Shown: positions 1-7,092 of the stretch, one piece after another
Numbering within the stretch: position 1 is the first letter of the stretch
How the letters are laid out: each line of letters starts with the position of its first letter
Source: a virus
Reading direction: 5' to 3' (one strand)
IMG/VR virus record: IMGVR_UViG_3300034140_000002
Coordinates: 1-64,000 of that record
Length of the DNA stretch: 64,000 bases
Notes under the pieces: generated by a model
The model's input: the letters and a program-made list of their open reading frames with translations, nothing else
Databases searched by the model: none
Told to the model about the DNA's origin: nothing
Made by a program: the position numbers and the translations under genes

Positions 1-146
1 CGCACAAAAAACTCATCCGTATTCATGTTACGGAGGAGGCCACGCAGGACAAGCTCAGCTTGCTTCTCGGATTTGTTCTCTACAGATATGCGTGACACAA
101 CTTCACTAGAGGACATTTCAACTACTTCTAGAGCTATAGTTTTCAT
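1..146 (-). CDS. Hypothetical protein, 3' end beyond window
   Basis: The first 48 codons are visible; the frame stays open to the window edge, so the gene is truncated here. The ATG overlaps the upstream stop as ATGA, the usual translational coupling of this block. The visible part is polar and probably helical (MKTIALEVVEMSSSEVV...). I do not recognise a family. Confidence 0.6.
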   Translation of the reverse strand, partial: MKTIALEVVEMSSSEVVSRISVENKSEKQAELVLRGLLRNMNTDEFFV

Positions 147-319
147 GCTGTTTGTGCCCAAATCCAAGTTAGATAGTATTGTACATGATCTTCGGCCTGC
201 TCAGCCATATTAGCTAGAGTATATTTAGCCGAAGCCTCGTTAGTGAATCCTTGAATAATGATAGAATCTGACACAATATGTCCGTGAACGTATTCGCGCA
301 TAAGGAGATGGATTTTCAT
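143..319 (-). CDS. Hypothetical protein, 58 aa
   Basis: Short frame starting at an ATG that overlaps the upstream stop (ATGA) and ending in ATGA overlap with the next gene, so it sits exactly in the coupled chain. It begins MKIHLLMREYVHG and has a central E-A-S-A-K-Y segment typical of small soluble phage proteins. No family is recognised. The tight packing on both sides is the main support. Confidence 0.65.
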   Translation of the reverse strand: MKIHLLMREYVHGHIVSDSIIIQGFTNEASAKYTLANMAEQAEDHVQYYLTWIWAQTA

Positions 320-564
320 TTCTGGTATCCATCTCTAGCACACTTCTGATGTTTCTTCCACTCATCAATTTGCTCTTGTGTCATCTCACCCGGACAAAAC
401 TCCAGCATGAGCCTGTCAATTTCAGCTTGCTGCATTTTGTAAGCTACTTGCCATCCCTCCCAAGCAGTGTTGGTATCGGAACTATCATACATAAGCATGT
501 CCCAAGAGTCAATATTGAATCCTTTAGACGCTGCCCAACTCTCAAAGCTCTCTCGCATGCTCAT
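316..564 (-). CDS. Hypothetical protein, 82 aa
   Basis: Starts at the ATG overlapping the preceding stop (ATGA), with a GGAG Shine-Dalgarno just upstream, rather than at an in-frame ATG five codons earlier. The N-terminal pattern MSMRESFESWAASKGF followed by W-x-A-W resembles many small phage early proteins that start with an F-E-x-W helix. It is acidic and soluble. Function unknown. Confidence 0.7.
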   Translation of the reverse strand: MSMRESFESWAASKGFNIDSWDMLMYDSSDTNTAWEGWQVAYKMQQAEIDRLMLEFCPGEMTQEQIDEWKKHQKCARDGYQK

Positions 565-770
565 TCCAATTCTCCCCAATAATGTTCTGTCACCCAGTCT
601 ACAAACTCCGTAGGCTTGTCATCTTCAGCATGATCGTTACTCCAAGCAAGACAGAAGTCATGGTATTCTGCCATAATCTCATCCTTGTGCCAAGCCCAAT
701 CAATAAAATCTGAATGCGCCTGCCGGAGCAAGGCTATTCGGAAGGCTTCTAGGGTTTCGTTGTCAGCCAT
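561..770 (-). CDS. Hypothetical protein, 69 aa
   Basis: The start chosen is the ATG of MADNETLEAF, which lies inside the last codons of the upstream gene; an upstream in-frame start would add 24 residues lying entirely within that gene. The protein is acidic and Trp/His-rich (FIDWAWHKDEIMAEYHDF). No recognised domain. It is coupled to its neighbours by 4-8 base overlaps. Confidence 0.65.
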   Translation of the reverse strand: MADNETLEAFRIALLRQAHSDFIDWAWHKDEIMAEYHDFCLAWSNDHAEDDKPTEFVDWVTEHYWGELE

Positions 771-1023
771 TCTCCTGCTCCACAAGATGCTCACGAACAA
801 CTTTAATCTGATGCTCAACAAACCTGTCAAGCGCTGCGACATCCTTAAAGTATAACAGAATAGCTGGCTCTTTATCCAGAAGGCTTTCGTCGATAGTCTC
901 TCCAGCTACACCGGGCTTGTCAAGCTCAAAGAAGCCTATAGAAGCCCCCGGACCATCTTTGTAAGTTCCTGTGCTGATGCCTACAGCACCAAAGCCAAGG
1001 GGAATTGTGATTGTGTTTTTCAT
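763..1023 (-). CDS. Hypothetical protein, 86 aa
   Basis: Begins MKNTITIPLGFGAVGIS directly after the upstream stop. The N-terminal half is glycine-rich with beta character; the C-terminal half is a charged helix (ALDRFVEHQIKVVREHLVEQ). No family recognised. It has the same operon and codon style as its small neighbours but follows the compositionally different gene at 1024-2025. Confidence 0.65.
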   Translation of the reverse strand: MKNTITIPLGFGAVGISTGTYKDGPGASIGFFELDKPGVAGETIDESLLDKEPAILLYFKDVAALDRFVEHQIKVVREHLVEQENG

Positions 1024-2025
1024 TTAGTACACCTTAGTGACAGCTGCGCTCGGCTGACGGGCGGCACGGTCGGCCAGCACGTAGGCGTGCATATGGTCAG
1101 CGTCATACACGACCCGCCTTTGCGGCCATAGCATGTAATGATCCTCCGGCAGCGGCGGCAACTCGCCCTGTTTGACTTCGGGTACGGAAAACCACCCTGC
1201 CGCTTTCATGTCCATCAGTTTCGATGTGCAGTAGTCGCACACGACTACGCCGCCGATAATATTTTCATTACCCGGAACGCCGCCCTTTGCACCTAAGCAC
1301 ATCTTGCACCCATCCAGCGCGCTCGCATCCTGTTTGACCTCGGTGGCAAAAGTCTCGATTTCTTCGACTGCACCACTGTTTCCCGCGAAGTCACGCGCAC
1401 CTTGCCGATTAGTGAATACACGTTTGCGCCCCTGCAAAGTGATGCCAAGGAAGGCACCCACTGGCGCAGCTTGCACAGCCGGGGCAGCAAGTGCTGCGCG
1501 AATCTCGGCGTCGTTCGTGCCGGTTGGCGACGTAGCAAGGTCGTGCGCCCACCGCTTAATTTCAGCCTTCGTGATCGGGTTACAAGTAGCGAGGTATTCA
1601 ACGCATTGCTGAGCGAGTCGCAAAGTCTCGGCATCGGGCGCAGCTTGCACAGGTGTGCAGACTGGCGGAACGCAACGAAACTGATCTAGATCGTTGCTCA
1701 TTGCTCCGATATCGGCGGCGTTGTAAAAGCGGGATGAATTCTTATGCGCAAAAGCAGCAGAAACCTGCCGCTTAAAATTTGGGTGGTGCTGGACTACATG
1801 CACGAATTCGTGCGTCACCGCATCCCACAAAACTGTATCTATTTTCTCCACTCGCGCGCCATCAAGGCTTTCGGCATCGCCAGCAGGTTGAATAGATGCG
1901 CGCTCGGCGCATACGATAGCGTGTTGCAATGCCACATAGTTGGCAGTGCTATTTAGGTCCATGAATGCACGCGCAGCCTTTGTCAGTGATGTCACGGTAT
2001 CGGGTGGGGTGGTAGATTGGGTCAT
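1024..2025 (-). CDS. Hypothetical protein with CxxC pairs, GC-rich, probably acquired
   Basis: 333 residues. It is visibly richer in GC and in GCG/GCC/CTG codons than the genes on either side, and is Ala-rich (EIRAALAAPAVQAAP). A C-x-x-C pair (CKMC) and a second one (CDYC) about 25 residues later suggest a small zinc ribbon around residues 240-270. The C-terminal stretch, DADHMHAYVLADRAARQ, has the look of small-molecule-free phage and prophage proteins from high-GC proteobacteria; that resemblance is from memory. The start overlaps the upstream stop (ATGA), so it is integrated into the coupled operon. Function unknown. Confidence 0.7.
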   Translation of the reverse strand: MTQSTTPPDTVTSLTKAARAFMDLNSTANYVALQHAIVCAERASIQPAGDAESLDGARVEKIDTVLWDAVTHEFVHVVQHHPNFKRQVSAAFAHKNSSRFYNAADIGAMSNDLDQFRCVPPVCTPVQAAPDAETLRLAQQCVEYLATCNPITKAEIKRWAHDLATSPTGTNDAEIRAALAAPAVQAAPVGAFLGITLQGRKRVFTNRQGARDFAGNSGAVEEIETFATEVKQDASALDGCKMCLGAKGGVPGNENIIGGVVVCDYCTSKLMDMKAAGWFSVPEVKQGELPPLPEDHYMLWPQRRVVYDADHMHAYVLADRAARQPSAAVTKVY

Positions 2026-2276
2026 GGCTTGGCCTTTTTAACTAAACTCACTGCGTTTTCAAGATAGGATACTTTATTTTCCACATTATCTTCACTCTTG
2101 GCAAACAAATCCTTAACTTTCATCCAAATAGTGATGCGTGGATGATACAGCCGTAGCTCTGCGCCGCTAACACATTTGCCACCGTACCTAAGTTCTGTGA
2201 CATATTGCCAGCCTGTACGGCAGCACATATCCCCTGACTGATGAAAGCATGTCTTACAAGATTTAGGCTCAGTCAT
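2022..2276 (-). CDS. Cys-rich hypothetical protein, 84 aa
   Basis: Start set at MTEPKSCKTC, two bases after the upstream stop, with AGG nearby; earlier in-frame starts would overlap the upstream gene. The first 45 residues hold C-x-x-C, CC and a later KC, consistent with a small metal-binding knuckle (C8, C11, C18, C19, then KCVSG). The C-terminus is a charged helix. Function unknown; DNA or RNA binding is possible. Confidence 0.65.
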   Translation of the reverse strand: MTEPKSCKTCFHQSGDMCCRTGWQYVTELRYGGKCVSGAELRLYHPRITIWMKVKDLFAKSEDNVENKVSYLENAVSLVKKAKP

Positions 2277-2277
2277 A

Positions 2278-2445
2278 TCAAACCTGATCATACGAGAAAG
2301 CGACCACAAAAGCTAATCCAAACCCTATCAGAGAGAAGAAACGACAAGTATCTGACCAAACGCCGATGTCAAAACTGACATTGTAAAAAGCCCCCATCAT
2401 GTACACGAACAACATTCCAAGGAGTGCAATAGCAATTGATTTCAT
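2278..2445 (-). CDS. Small membrane protein, 55 aa, two TM segments
   Basis: Starts at MKSIAIALLG behind an AAGGGAG Shine-Dalgarno contained in the end of the preceding gene. Two hydrophobic segments, residues about 4-21 and 31-50, fit a helical hairpin in the inner membrane. Small early membrane proteins of phages often modify host envelope functions, but nothing here says which. Confidence 0.65.
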   Translation of the reverse strand: MKSIAIALLGMLFVYMMGAFYNVSFDIGVWSDTCRFFSLIGFGLAFVVAFSYDQV

Positions 2446-2446
2446 A

Positions 2447-2644
2447 TTAAGCTCCCTTCTGTGCAGGCGTCTTACGTGGCACAAATGTTGCTAGAATATG
2501 GCTGTCACCAAGCAATTCCATAGCTCGCAACCAGTTGCGCACGTTGTGGCGAATAATCGCCTTGTCTGTGCCAGCGTTCTTGTACAAGCGGAAAGCCTTT
2601 TTAATTTGGGAAAGGGTGGCCCATTGTTTGTTAGTAGTTTTCAT
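2447..2644 (-). CDS. Hypothetical basic protein, 65 aa
   Basis: Lys/Arg-rich small protein (SQIKKAFRLYKNAGTDKAIIR). The basic, helical character suggests nucleic-acid or protein binding. It is coupled to the upstream gene by ATGA. No family recognised. Confidence 0.65.
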   Translation of the reverse strand: MKTTNKQWATLSQIKKAFRLYKNAGTDKAIIRHNVRNWLRAMELLGDSHILATFVPRKTPAQKGA

Positions 2645-2898
2645 TTTGGGTCAGCTTTCAAAAGAGCTTTAGCAAAGCGTTCAATATCTGGATCAAGCCA
2701 ATCTAGGTTGAGAGGTAGAGCGTTGAGAAGCATTTTCAAAGCTGATTCAAGTTCTTCAATACGCGCATCAGCTTTGAGCGCAAGCTCTGCCGCAGCATGG
2801 CGGGCGTCCCGGTGTCCTAGTTTGTATCCCATGAATTCGTCACCGATGTCTAGGTTGTATTCGCACGGAAGGCGCATAATGTCGTCGTGCAAGCTCAT
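2641..2898 (-). CDS. Hypothetical protein, 85 aa
   Basis: Contains a GYKLGHRDARHAAAELALKADARIEELE region, i.e. a G-x-x-x-G-x-R-x-A-R-H-A-A-x-x-A segment followed by a short coiled coil. That layout is common in small phage proteins of unknown function. ATGA overlaps link it to both neighbours. Confidence 0.7.
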   Translation of the reverse strand: MSLHDDIMRLPCEYNLDIGDEFMGYKLGHRDARHAAAELALKADARIEELESALKMLLNALPLNLDWLDPDIERFAKALLKADPK

Positions 2899-3215
2899 TT
2901 CAATTTCCCCTCGATAAACAATTTAGAAATCTCCACTTCAGCATTGAGCAGATCGTTACCGTAGCCATCATACTGTGTTTCAGCTTCGTTGTGGCAAACA
3001 AAGTACCAAGTGTACCTAGCACCCATACGGAAGCTGCCAATCTTGATTCCCTCTGCATCCCGCATAGTAGCATTCTGCGAGTATGTTGCCAGCACTTGAG
3101 CAGCTTCACTCACAAGAAATACAACGTCAGTTTCTGTGCAAATCCAGTGCCCGTAAAAGCTGCCATTGACGCGGAAAGACTGGATGTGCGAAGAGTTCTC
3201 TGGGAGGTCGATCAT
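2895..3215 (-). CDS. Hypothetical protein, 106 aa
   Basis: Soluble alpha/beta protein starting MIDLPENSSHIQSF, with an aromatic core (YTWYFVCHNEAETQYDGYGNDL). No recognised domain. The ATGA overlap fixes the start. Confidence 0.7.
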   Translation of the reverse strand: MIDLPENSSHIQSFRVNGSFYGHWICTETDVVFLVSEAAQVLATYSQNATMRDAEGIKIGSFRMGARYTWYFVCHNEAETQYDGYGNDLLNAEVEISKLFIEGKLK

Positions 3216-3574
3216 TTTGAGTCTCCTAGTAATGCAAAAACCTCGTTAGCAAACTCATCAGCATCTTCAAACGAAATCAAAGTCTCCGTTTGGCTGTTCT
3301 TAGGGCTACAGAGGTACACGCCAATTTCTAGGTGAGCACGTACAGCGCAACGCTTAAAAGAGACATATGAGCGAGCTTTGATAGCTTTTGCAAGCTCTAA
3401 AATTTCCCAACCCTCCCCTTCGATACATGCGGTTGGCTCAAGACGCTCAGACATGCAGTGGTACAAGTAACCCGGCTTACGTTCCTCTGACCATTCACGG
3501 CCATCATGCTCTGCTCGAACAATAGTGTACCAACCGGCAAGAAACTCTTCACAATTCTTTAGCTTGATTTTCAT
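3212..3574 (-). CDS. Hypothetical protein, 120 aa
   Basis: Starts MKIKLKNCEEFLAGWY; a basic N-terminus is followed by a mixed alpha/beta region and an acidic C-terminus (FEDADEFANEVFALLGD). ATGA overlaps connect it to both neighbours. No function can be assigned. Confidence 0.7.
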   Translation of the reverse strand: MKIKLKNCEEFLAGWYTIVRAEHDGREWSEERKPGYLYHCMSERLEPTACIEGEGWEILELAKAIKARSYVSFKRCAVRAHLEIGVYLCSPKNSQTETLISFEDADEFANEVFALLGDSK

Positions 3575-3780
3575 TTTGAGTCCTTATAACGAGCTACGAT
3601 GTCTTTCAACACTGCAATGTCCTGATAACCTTGTTCTGCTGCTGCTTGGACAATACGTCCAACTTCATTTTGACTGGTGAAGCGTTCATCTTGCTCAAGG
3701 CCACTCACTGTGGCGCTGATTGCATTTGCTGATGCTTTGAGGATGCGAATCAAGTTGTCATTGAGTGGTAGAGTTTTCAT
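3571..3780 (-). CDS. Hypothetical protein, 69 aa
   Basis: Helical small protein (ILKASANAISATVSGLEQDERF... ALKDIVARYKD). No family recognised. Coupled by 4-base overlaps to the genes before and after. Confidence 0.7.
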   Translation of the reverse strand: MKTLPLNDNLIRILKASANAISATVSGLEQDERFTSQNEVGRIVQAAAEQGYQDIAVLKDIVARYKDSK

Positions 3781-4079
3781 TTCACACCTTCGTAAGCAGG
3801 AAAATTTTTAAGGAATGGCGCAAGAGTAAGAGCAGCCTGCAAGTATTGCTTGTGAATTAGGGCGTTTTGAGCGTGAAACTCTTCTTCCAACACTTGCAAT
3901 TTTTGCAGTAGCTCCAAGCCGTCTTCCTCAGTCATTTGATGCTGCACATGGACATTACCCATGTAGTTAGGGGAGTAGGCCCTTGCATCCCCATTTTTAA
4001 CTGCGATTGGACCTACTATTGCAGACCCCAGAACATAAGGGAATTGGTCATACCCCCAGAATGCAAAACTCTTTTCCAT
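3777..4079 (-). CDS. Hypothetical protein, 100 aa, first gene of leftward operon
   Basis: Start taken at MEKSFAFWGYDQF, seven bases after a GGAG, not at a TTG seven codons earlier. The C-terminal half is predominantly helical (LELLQKLQVLEEEFHAQNALIHKQYLQ), possibly a coiled coil. It is the first gene downstream of the extended -10 promoter at 4119-4146, so it heads the leftward chain running to position 1. Confidence 0.7.
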   Translation of the reverse strand: MEKSFAFWGYDQFPYVLGSAIVGPIAVKNGDARAYSPNYMGNVHVQHQMTEEDGLELLQKLQVLEEEFHAQNALIHKQYLQAALTLAPFLKNFPAYEGVK

Positions 4080-4118
4080 TTCATTTCTCCGTTTGTTCAA
4101 TTGTCCAGCCGATGACTA

Positions 4119-4146
4119 ATAATACCACAGCCACCACATAACGCAA
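4119..4146 (-). promoter_or_regulatory. Sigma70-type promoter, extended -10
   Basis: Read on the minus strand: TTGCGT, 16 bases, TATTAT, with TG one base before the -10 (extended -10). The -35 is weak, matching only in TTG. It lies between the terminator at 4185-4206 and the first gene of the leftward operon, with transcription expected to start near 4112. Confidence 0.5.
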
Positions 4147-4184
4147 GCACTATCGTAACAATCTTAAAAATATTCGTCAGACGT

Positions 4185-4206
4185 AAAAAAGCCCTCCGAA
4201 GAGGGC
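4185..4206 (-). terminator. Rho-independent terminator
   Basis: On the minus strand GCCCTC-TTCG-GAGGGC followed by TTTTTT: a six-pair GC stem, a UUCG tetraloop and a run of six U. It lies 52 bases after the stop of the gene at 4258-4752 and isolates that gene from the leftward operon beyond. Confidence 0.92.
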
Positions 4207-4257
4207 AAATGCAGCTTAGTAGGAGAGAGGGTCGTTCCTAAGCTGCCCCACGAGAAA

Positions 4258-4752
4258 TTATGCTTCCATGATGGCTTTAGTGATCGCTGCGATGAGCTTC
4301 TGCTTGTAGGCATCAACATCAGTTTTTTCAGCTTTGCCGTCAGCATCCCGGTTGAGAACACTTTCCTTGATGAGACGCTGGCGCAGAATCACTTCTTTCT
4401 TGCCAAACTGCTTGCTGAAGTCTTGCACCAGTTTCTTAACTTCCTCTTCCGATTCGATGGGCTTCGTGCTCTTGTAGAATGCCAGCGAAACTGAGGTTGG
4501 CTGACTGCCTTTCTTACCATCCCAATACTGAATCGAGTTGTCATCACGGTTCTGCGTATCAGCAAGGAACAGGATGTTGTTATTCAGTAAATCCTTACGA
4601 GGAACGATTGCTGGTGCGGTGCCTATGATTGGCTGAGCAACTTTCTTTGCAGGAGCTTGTTGTTCCATAGCTTTGTTAGCCTCCAGAATTGCGTTAGCCA
4701 TTGCACCTTGCAGGGCTGGATTGTTTGCTACGTTTGCGTTTTGAGTGTTCAT
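4258..4752 (-). CDS. Hypothetical protein, 164 aa, monocistronic, probably well expressed
   Basis: Start set at MNTQNANVANNPALQ, which has the strong AAAGGAAATAAA initiation sequence directly upstream; the 17 extra codons further up lack one. The N-terminal third is Ala/Asn/Gln-rich and probably disordered; the rest is charged and helical (EEEVKKLVQDFSKQFGKKEVILRQ), ending in ITKAIMEA. It is alone between its own promoter region (with palindromes) and a strong terminator, an arrangement typical of an abundantly made early protein. No homologous family is recognised. Confidence 0.8.
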   Translation of the reverse strand: MNTQNANVANNPALQGAMANAILEANKAMEQQAPAKKVAQPIIGTAPAIVPRKDLLNNNILFLADTQNRDDNSIQYWDGKKGSQPTSVSLAFYKSTKPIESEEEVKKLVQDFSKQFGKKEVILRQRLIKESVLNRDADGKAEKTDVDAYKQKLIAAITKAIMEA

Positions 4753-4813
4753 TTTATTTCCTTTAAGAGTAATTAGATTAGAAGTTGTGCGCTGCTTCGA
4801 CACTTTGCAGGGT

Positions 4814-4828
4814 GTTTGTTCTACAAAC
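4814..4828. repeat. 15-bp perfect palindrome, possible operator
   Basis: GTTTGT-TCT-ACAAAC, two perfect 6-base arms around three bases, in the leader of the gene at 4258-4752, just downstream of its predicted promoter. Placement fits a repressor operator or a small leader hairpin. Confidence 0.5.
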
Positions 4829-4850
4829 TGTTTGCAGCGCCGATGTATGA

Positions 4851-4880
4851 ACTATAGCGCAGTGTTGTCCTACAAATCAA
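4851..4880 (-). promoter_or_regulatory. Candidate sigma70 promoter for the 4258-4752 gene
   Basis: Minus strand TTGATT, 18 bases, TATAGT; start expected near 4844. The -35 box lies at the edge of the TCCTACAA/TTGTAGGA inverted repeat (4868-4898), which could allow a regulator to block it. Confidence 0.5.
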
Positions 4881-4898
4881 CCTGAAAAACTTGTAGGA
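4868..4898. repeat. 8-bp inverted repeat over the -35 region
   Basis: TCCTACAA, 15 bases, TTGTAGGA: perfect 8-base arms. The left arm shares CTACAAA with the palindrome at 4814-4828, which suggests one DNA-binding protein with several half-sites. Confidence 0.5.
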
Positions 4899-4907
4899 AT
4901 CTGACTA

Positions 4908-4923
4908 CTGTATAGCTATACAG
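4908..4923. repeat. 16-bp perfect palindrome
   Basis: CTGTATAGCTATACAG is fully self-complementary with no spacer. It sits three bases beyond the stop codon of the gene at 4926-5177 and upstream of the next promoter. No U-tract follows, so an operator is likelier than a terminator. Confidence 0.55.
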
Positions 4924-4925
4924 GG

Positions 4926-5177
4926 CTATTCAAACTCCCGAGTCATAGTGAGCATGTAGCCCTTCTTATGATATACAAACCCTTGCTCCTTGGCCCATAC
5001 ATAGAAGCTCTCTACGCTCTGGAACACTGGGGAGATTGCGAAATGTCCAATCCCCTTGAACCACAGTAGTTCATCGTATGCAAATGTTCCGCTCTCTCCG
5101 CTCACGTTGTCATAGCAATTAACACAATACGTGATTTCGTTTAGTCGATCTAACATGCTGCGCTTTACAAGATGCAT
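4926..5177 (-). CDS. Hypothetical protein, 83 aa
   Basis: Starts MHLVKRSMLDRLNEITYCVNCYDN with a GGGGAAACGG leader sequence just upstream. It contains a C-V-N-C pair and an aromatic core (LLWFKGIGHFAIS). It has its own strong promoter at 5252-5280 and a structured leader. Function unknown. Confidence 0.7.
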   Translation of the reverse strand: MHLVKRSMLDRLNEITYCVNCYDNVSGESGTFAYDELLWFKGIGHFAISPVFQSVESFYVWAKEQGFVYHKKGYMLTMTREFE

Positions 5178-5210
5178 TCCGTTTCCCCTTTATTTATATG
5201 CCCTGTCAGG

Positions 5211-5232
5211 CTTTGTACGTCTCCGTACAGAG
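5211..5232 (-). promoter_or_regulatory. Leader hairpin with GAGA loop
   Basis: In the predicted leader of the 4926-5177 mRNA, TGTACG-GAGA-CGTACA forms a six-pair stem closed by a GNRA loop, extended by further pairs across one mismatch. It lies between the promoter and the ribosome binding site and could stabilise the mRNA or bind a regulator. Confidence 0.45.
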
Positions 5233-5251
5233 GAGGCGCGAGTAAAGGGGC

Positions 5252-5280
5252 ATTGTATGACATAGATCAACAATGTTCAA
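5252..5280 (-). promoter_or_regulatory. Sigma70 promoter
   Basis: Minus strand TTGAAC, 17 bases, TACAAT. Five of six matches in each box and ideal spacing. Start near 5245, leaving a leader of about 68 bases before the gene at 4926-5177. Confidence 0.75.
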
Positions 5281-5604
5281 GGAAAACAAGTGTATGGGTT
5301 TATGTGAGAATTGGCGTAAATTCTCAGCAGGAAATACCTTGTGTTCGCCAGACAAAAGGCATATGCTGGAAATTGAACATAGAGTTGATATGTGTCAATA
5401 AAGATGGTGCTTGTAAGCAAGTAGGGCCGCTGCATTGCCAAGAAGCAATGCTATGTGGAAATAGATGCTATTTAACAACTTTTTATAACACACTGCCATC
5501 ATTCCGTCCACAGGAAGTGGCTGGCAAATTGCATAAGAGCGTAGTTAGAAATTCGGTGGGAATTCAGCCTGTTTTGGCATGCAGGCTGTAGTGAAAACTG
5601 AAAA
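5281..5604. other. Gene-free stretch with several hairpins
   Basis: No convincing gene is found here. It contains perfect inverted repeats: GAGAATT-6-AATTCTC (5306-5325), GCATTGC-6-GCAATGC (5432-5451) and CAGCCTG-10-CAGGCTG (5565-5588). The last follows the stop of the gene at 5605-5901 and may end that transcript, although no U-run follows. The rest could hold an RNA or a replication-related site; nothing decides this. Confidence 0.45.
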
Positions 5605-5901
5605 CTAAATTGTCTCTGTGATTGGCTTGTCCATTGTTACATCAAAGTCTTCCGAGGTTTTGTCAGAAATATCGGCGTCCGGGTCGCTGAGTGGAATTAA
5701 CCAAGTCGTCGGAACACGCCACATTTTCGTAGAGCCTTTAGACGGTGTATGCGGGAAAAGTACACACGAATCACCTATAGCAATTTCTTGTAGAAATTCC
5801 CCCGGATGTACAACTTCTCCACAAGCGCCATTAGGAGGGGCATAATCCTTAATATCCGAACCCTCTGGCACTTTCAACATCACCAATGTTCCCGGTTTCA
5901 T
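5605..5901 (-). CDS. Hypothetical protein, 98 aa
   Basis: Beta-rich small protein (MKPGTLVMLKVPEGSDI... GEVVHPGEFLQEIAIGDSCVLFP), resembling a short SH3-like or barrel fold by pattern only. The C-terminus is acidic (DPDADISDKTSEDFD). ATGA overlap with the gene upstream. Confidence 0.7.
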   Translation of the reverse strand: MKPGTLVMLKVPEGSDIKDYAPPNGACGEVVHPGEFLQEIAIGDSCVLFPHTPSKGSTKMWRVPTTWLIPLSDPDADISDKTSEDFDVTMDKPITETI

Positions 5902-6680
5902 ACTCGCTCCAATCGCTCAAGAAAATCAGCTACAAAATAATTAATCTTTTTCTGGTCATACTTAGCGTCAATGCCATCTTTACCCATTCCTTGCGAATAG
6001 CAATAGATGCGGCGCAAAGCTTTGAGCGCATTCCCGAGAGGAAAGTTGTCTCCCACTAACGCTGCAATCACATCCCCTGTCTCGCAATCAAAGGTGCCAT
6101 TCTTCGTTTTGATAGTGAGCTTGTAGTAGTCAGTGGAGCCTCCATCAGATTTGACAGGGCCAACAATTTTGCCGCTGTCACGAATCGTAACGTGATCTTC
6201 CATCTTGCCATCAACTTTATTGTAAGCAGGAGTTTCAGGCTGCACAAAATAGTCCTCATCGCTCTTGTGCAAGCGCCAGTGTGTGATGTAGAAATTATCC
6301 TGCTTGTCTATATCCCAATAGAAGTCACTCGCATAGCATCCGGTATCAATGTCGCCATTTTGAAACATTACATCAATCTTCTTATCCGCAGTGTAAGGGA
6401 CATCTCCAGTGGTTTCAATCCAATCGTTCTCCACCTTCCCAGTAATCTTGTCCGTCTTGCCGAAGATTTCAAGCTCTAGGGCTGCTGGCATCTTCGGGTT
6501 GGCGTCGCGCTCGTAATCACTACTATGTGTGGCGGCGTACAGCATGTCCCAAGCATCGCTGTCAAAAACCAAGTAGGGTCCACTAGTATCTTCGTCATAC
6601 CATGATACCCCTTGTTCCTGAAGATACTTCGCCACCTTCTGCATCTGCTCAGGCGTCCCTTTGTATTTGAAGCTTTTCAT
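5898..6680 (-). CDS. DUF3310-like protein, 260 aa
   Basis: The C-terminal 80 residues carry the DUF3310 pattern: E-T-G-D-V-I-x-A-L followed by F-P-L-G-N-A-L-K-A-L-R-R and a closing helix (KINYFVADFLERLE). This short helical domain is widespread in phages and is often annotated as nucleotide kinase without proof. The first 170 residues, with aromatic-rich beta segments (YASDFYWDIDKQDNFYITHW), are unknown. The start overlaps the upstream stop as TAATG. It is the middle gene of three controlled by the promoter at 7064-7092. Confidence 0.75.
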   Translation of the reverse strand: MKSFKYKGTPEQMQKVAKYLQEQGVSWYDEDTSGPYLVFDSDAWDMLYAATHSSDYERDANPKMPAALELEIFGKTDKITGKVENDWIETTGDVPYTADKKIDVMFQNGDIDTGCYASDFYWDIDKQDNFYITHWRLHKSDEDYFVQPETPAYNKVDGKMEDHVTIRDSGKIVGPVKSDGGSTDYYKLTIKTKNGTFDCETGDVIAALVGDNFPLGNALKALRRIYCYSQGMGKDGIDAKYDQKKINYFVADFLERLERV

Positions 6681-7030
6681 TAGCTGTTATCCTTTGTGAT
6701 AAATCCGTTGTCAGGGTTTGTGAAGAATTTCACCATCTCCCCTGATGTGATGAAATGTTGAACAGCTTCGTTCGCTGCTGCGCGAGCAATGCGTGTAGAC
6801 ACCCCTTCATTAGAGGACTCTGTTGCAGCCTGACTTACAATAGCGCACAAGTCGACGTAATTGAGAGTGCTTTTTGGGTATTCGATAGGCTTGACACGAT
6901 ATTGAAAACTATCTTCCCAAGCAGGAACGCGGCCAGTACATGTGGTCCAGCTATTCCCATTATTTGCAGAGTACTGGATGGTAGCACCCTCAGCCCAAGC
7001 TTTAATCATTTCACAATGTTTCTGTTTCAT
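6680..7030 (-). CDS. Hypothetical protein, 116 aa, first gene of leftward unit
   Basis: Two ATGs lie side by side; the second is preferred because GAGG lies five bases upstream. The N-terminal 50 residues (ATIQYSANNGNSWTTC... FQYRVKPIEYPK) match a common phage pattern in which a sample-like W-x-x-C strand is followed by Y-R-V-K-P. The C-terminal half is helical. Function unknown. It is the first gene after a near-consensus promoter. Confidence 0.75.
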   Translation of the reverse strand: MKQKHCEMIKAWAEGATIQYSANNGNSWTTCTGRVPAWEDSFQYRVKPIEYPKSTLNYVDLCAIVSQAATESSNEGVSTRIARAAANEAVQHFITSGEMVKFFTNPDNGFITKDNS

Positions 7031-7063
7031 CATTTCCTCATTAAATTTGTTAAGACAAGCCCC

Positions 7064-7092
7064 ATCTTATCTACGCTATTGACATTTGTCAA
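7064..7092 (-). promoter_or_regulatory. Strong leftward sigma70 promoter
   Basis: Minus strand TTGACA, 17 bases, TAAGAT. The -35 is perfect. It sits inside an inverted repeat TTGACA-TT-TGTCAA (7079-7092), which may be an operator. Start near 7057, 27 bases before the gene ending at 6680. Confidence 0.85.

Noticed and set aside
5172-5591. Plus-strand open frame of 139 codons across the 5.2-5.6 kb gap
   Set aside because: No SD, Cys-rich random-looking product, start inside the opposing gene, and hairpins and a minus-strand promoter occupy the same bases.
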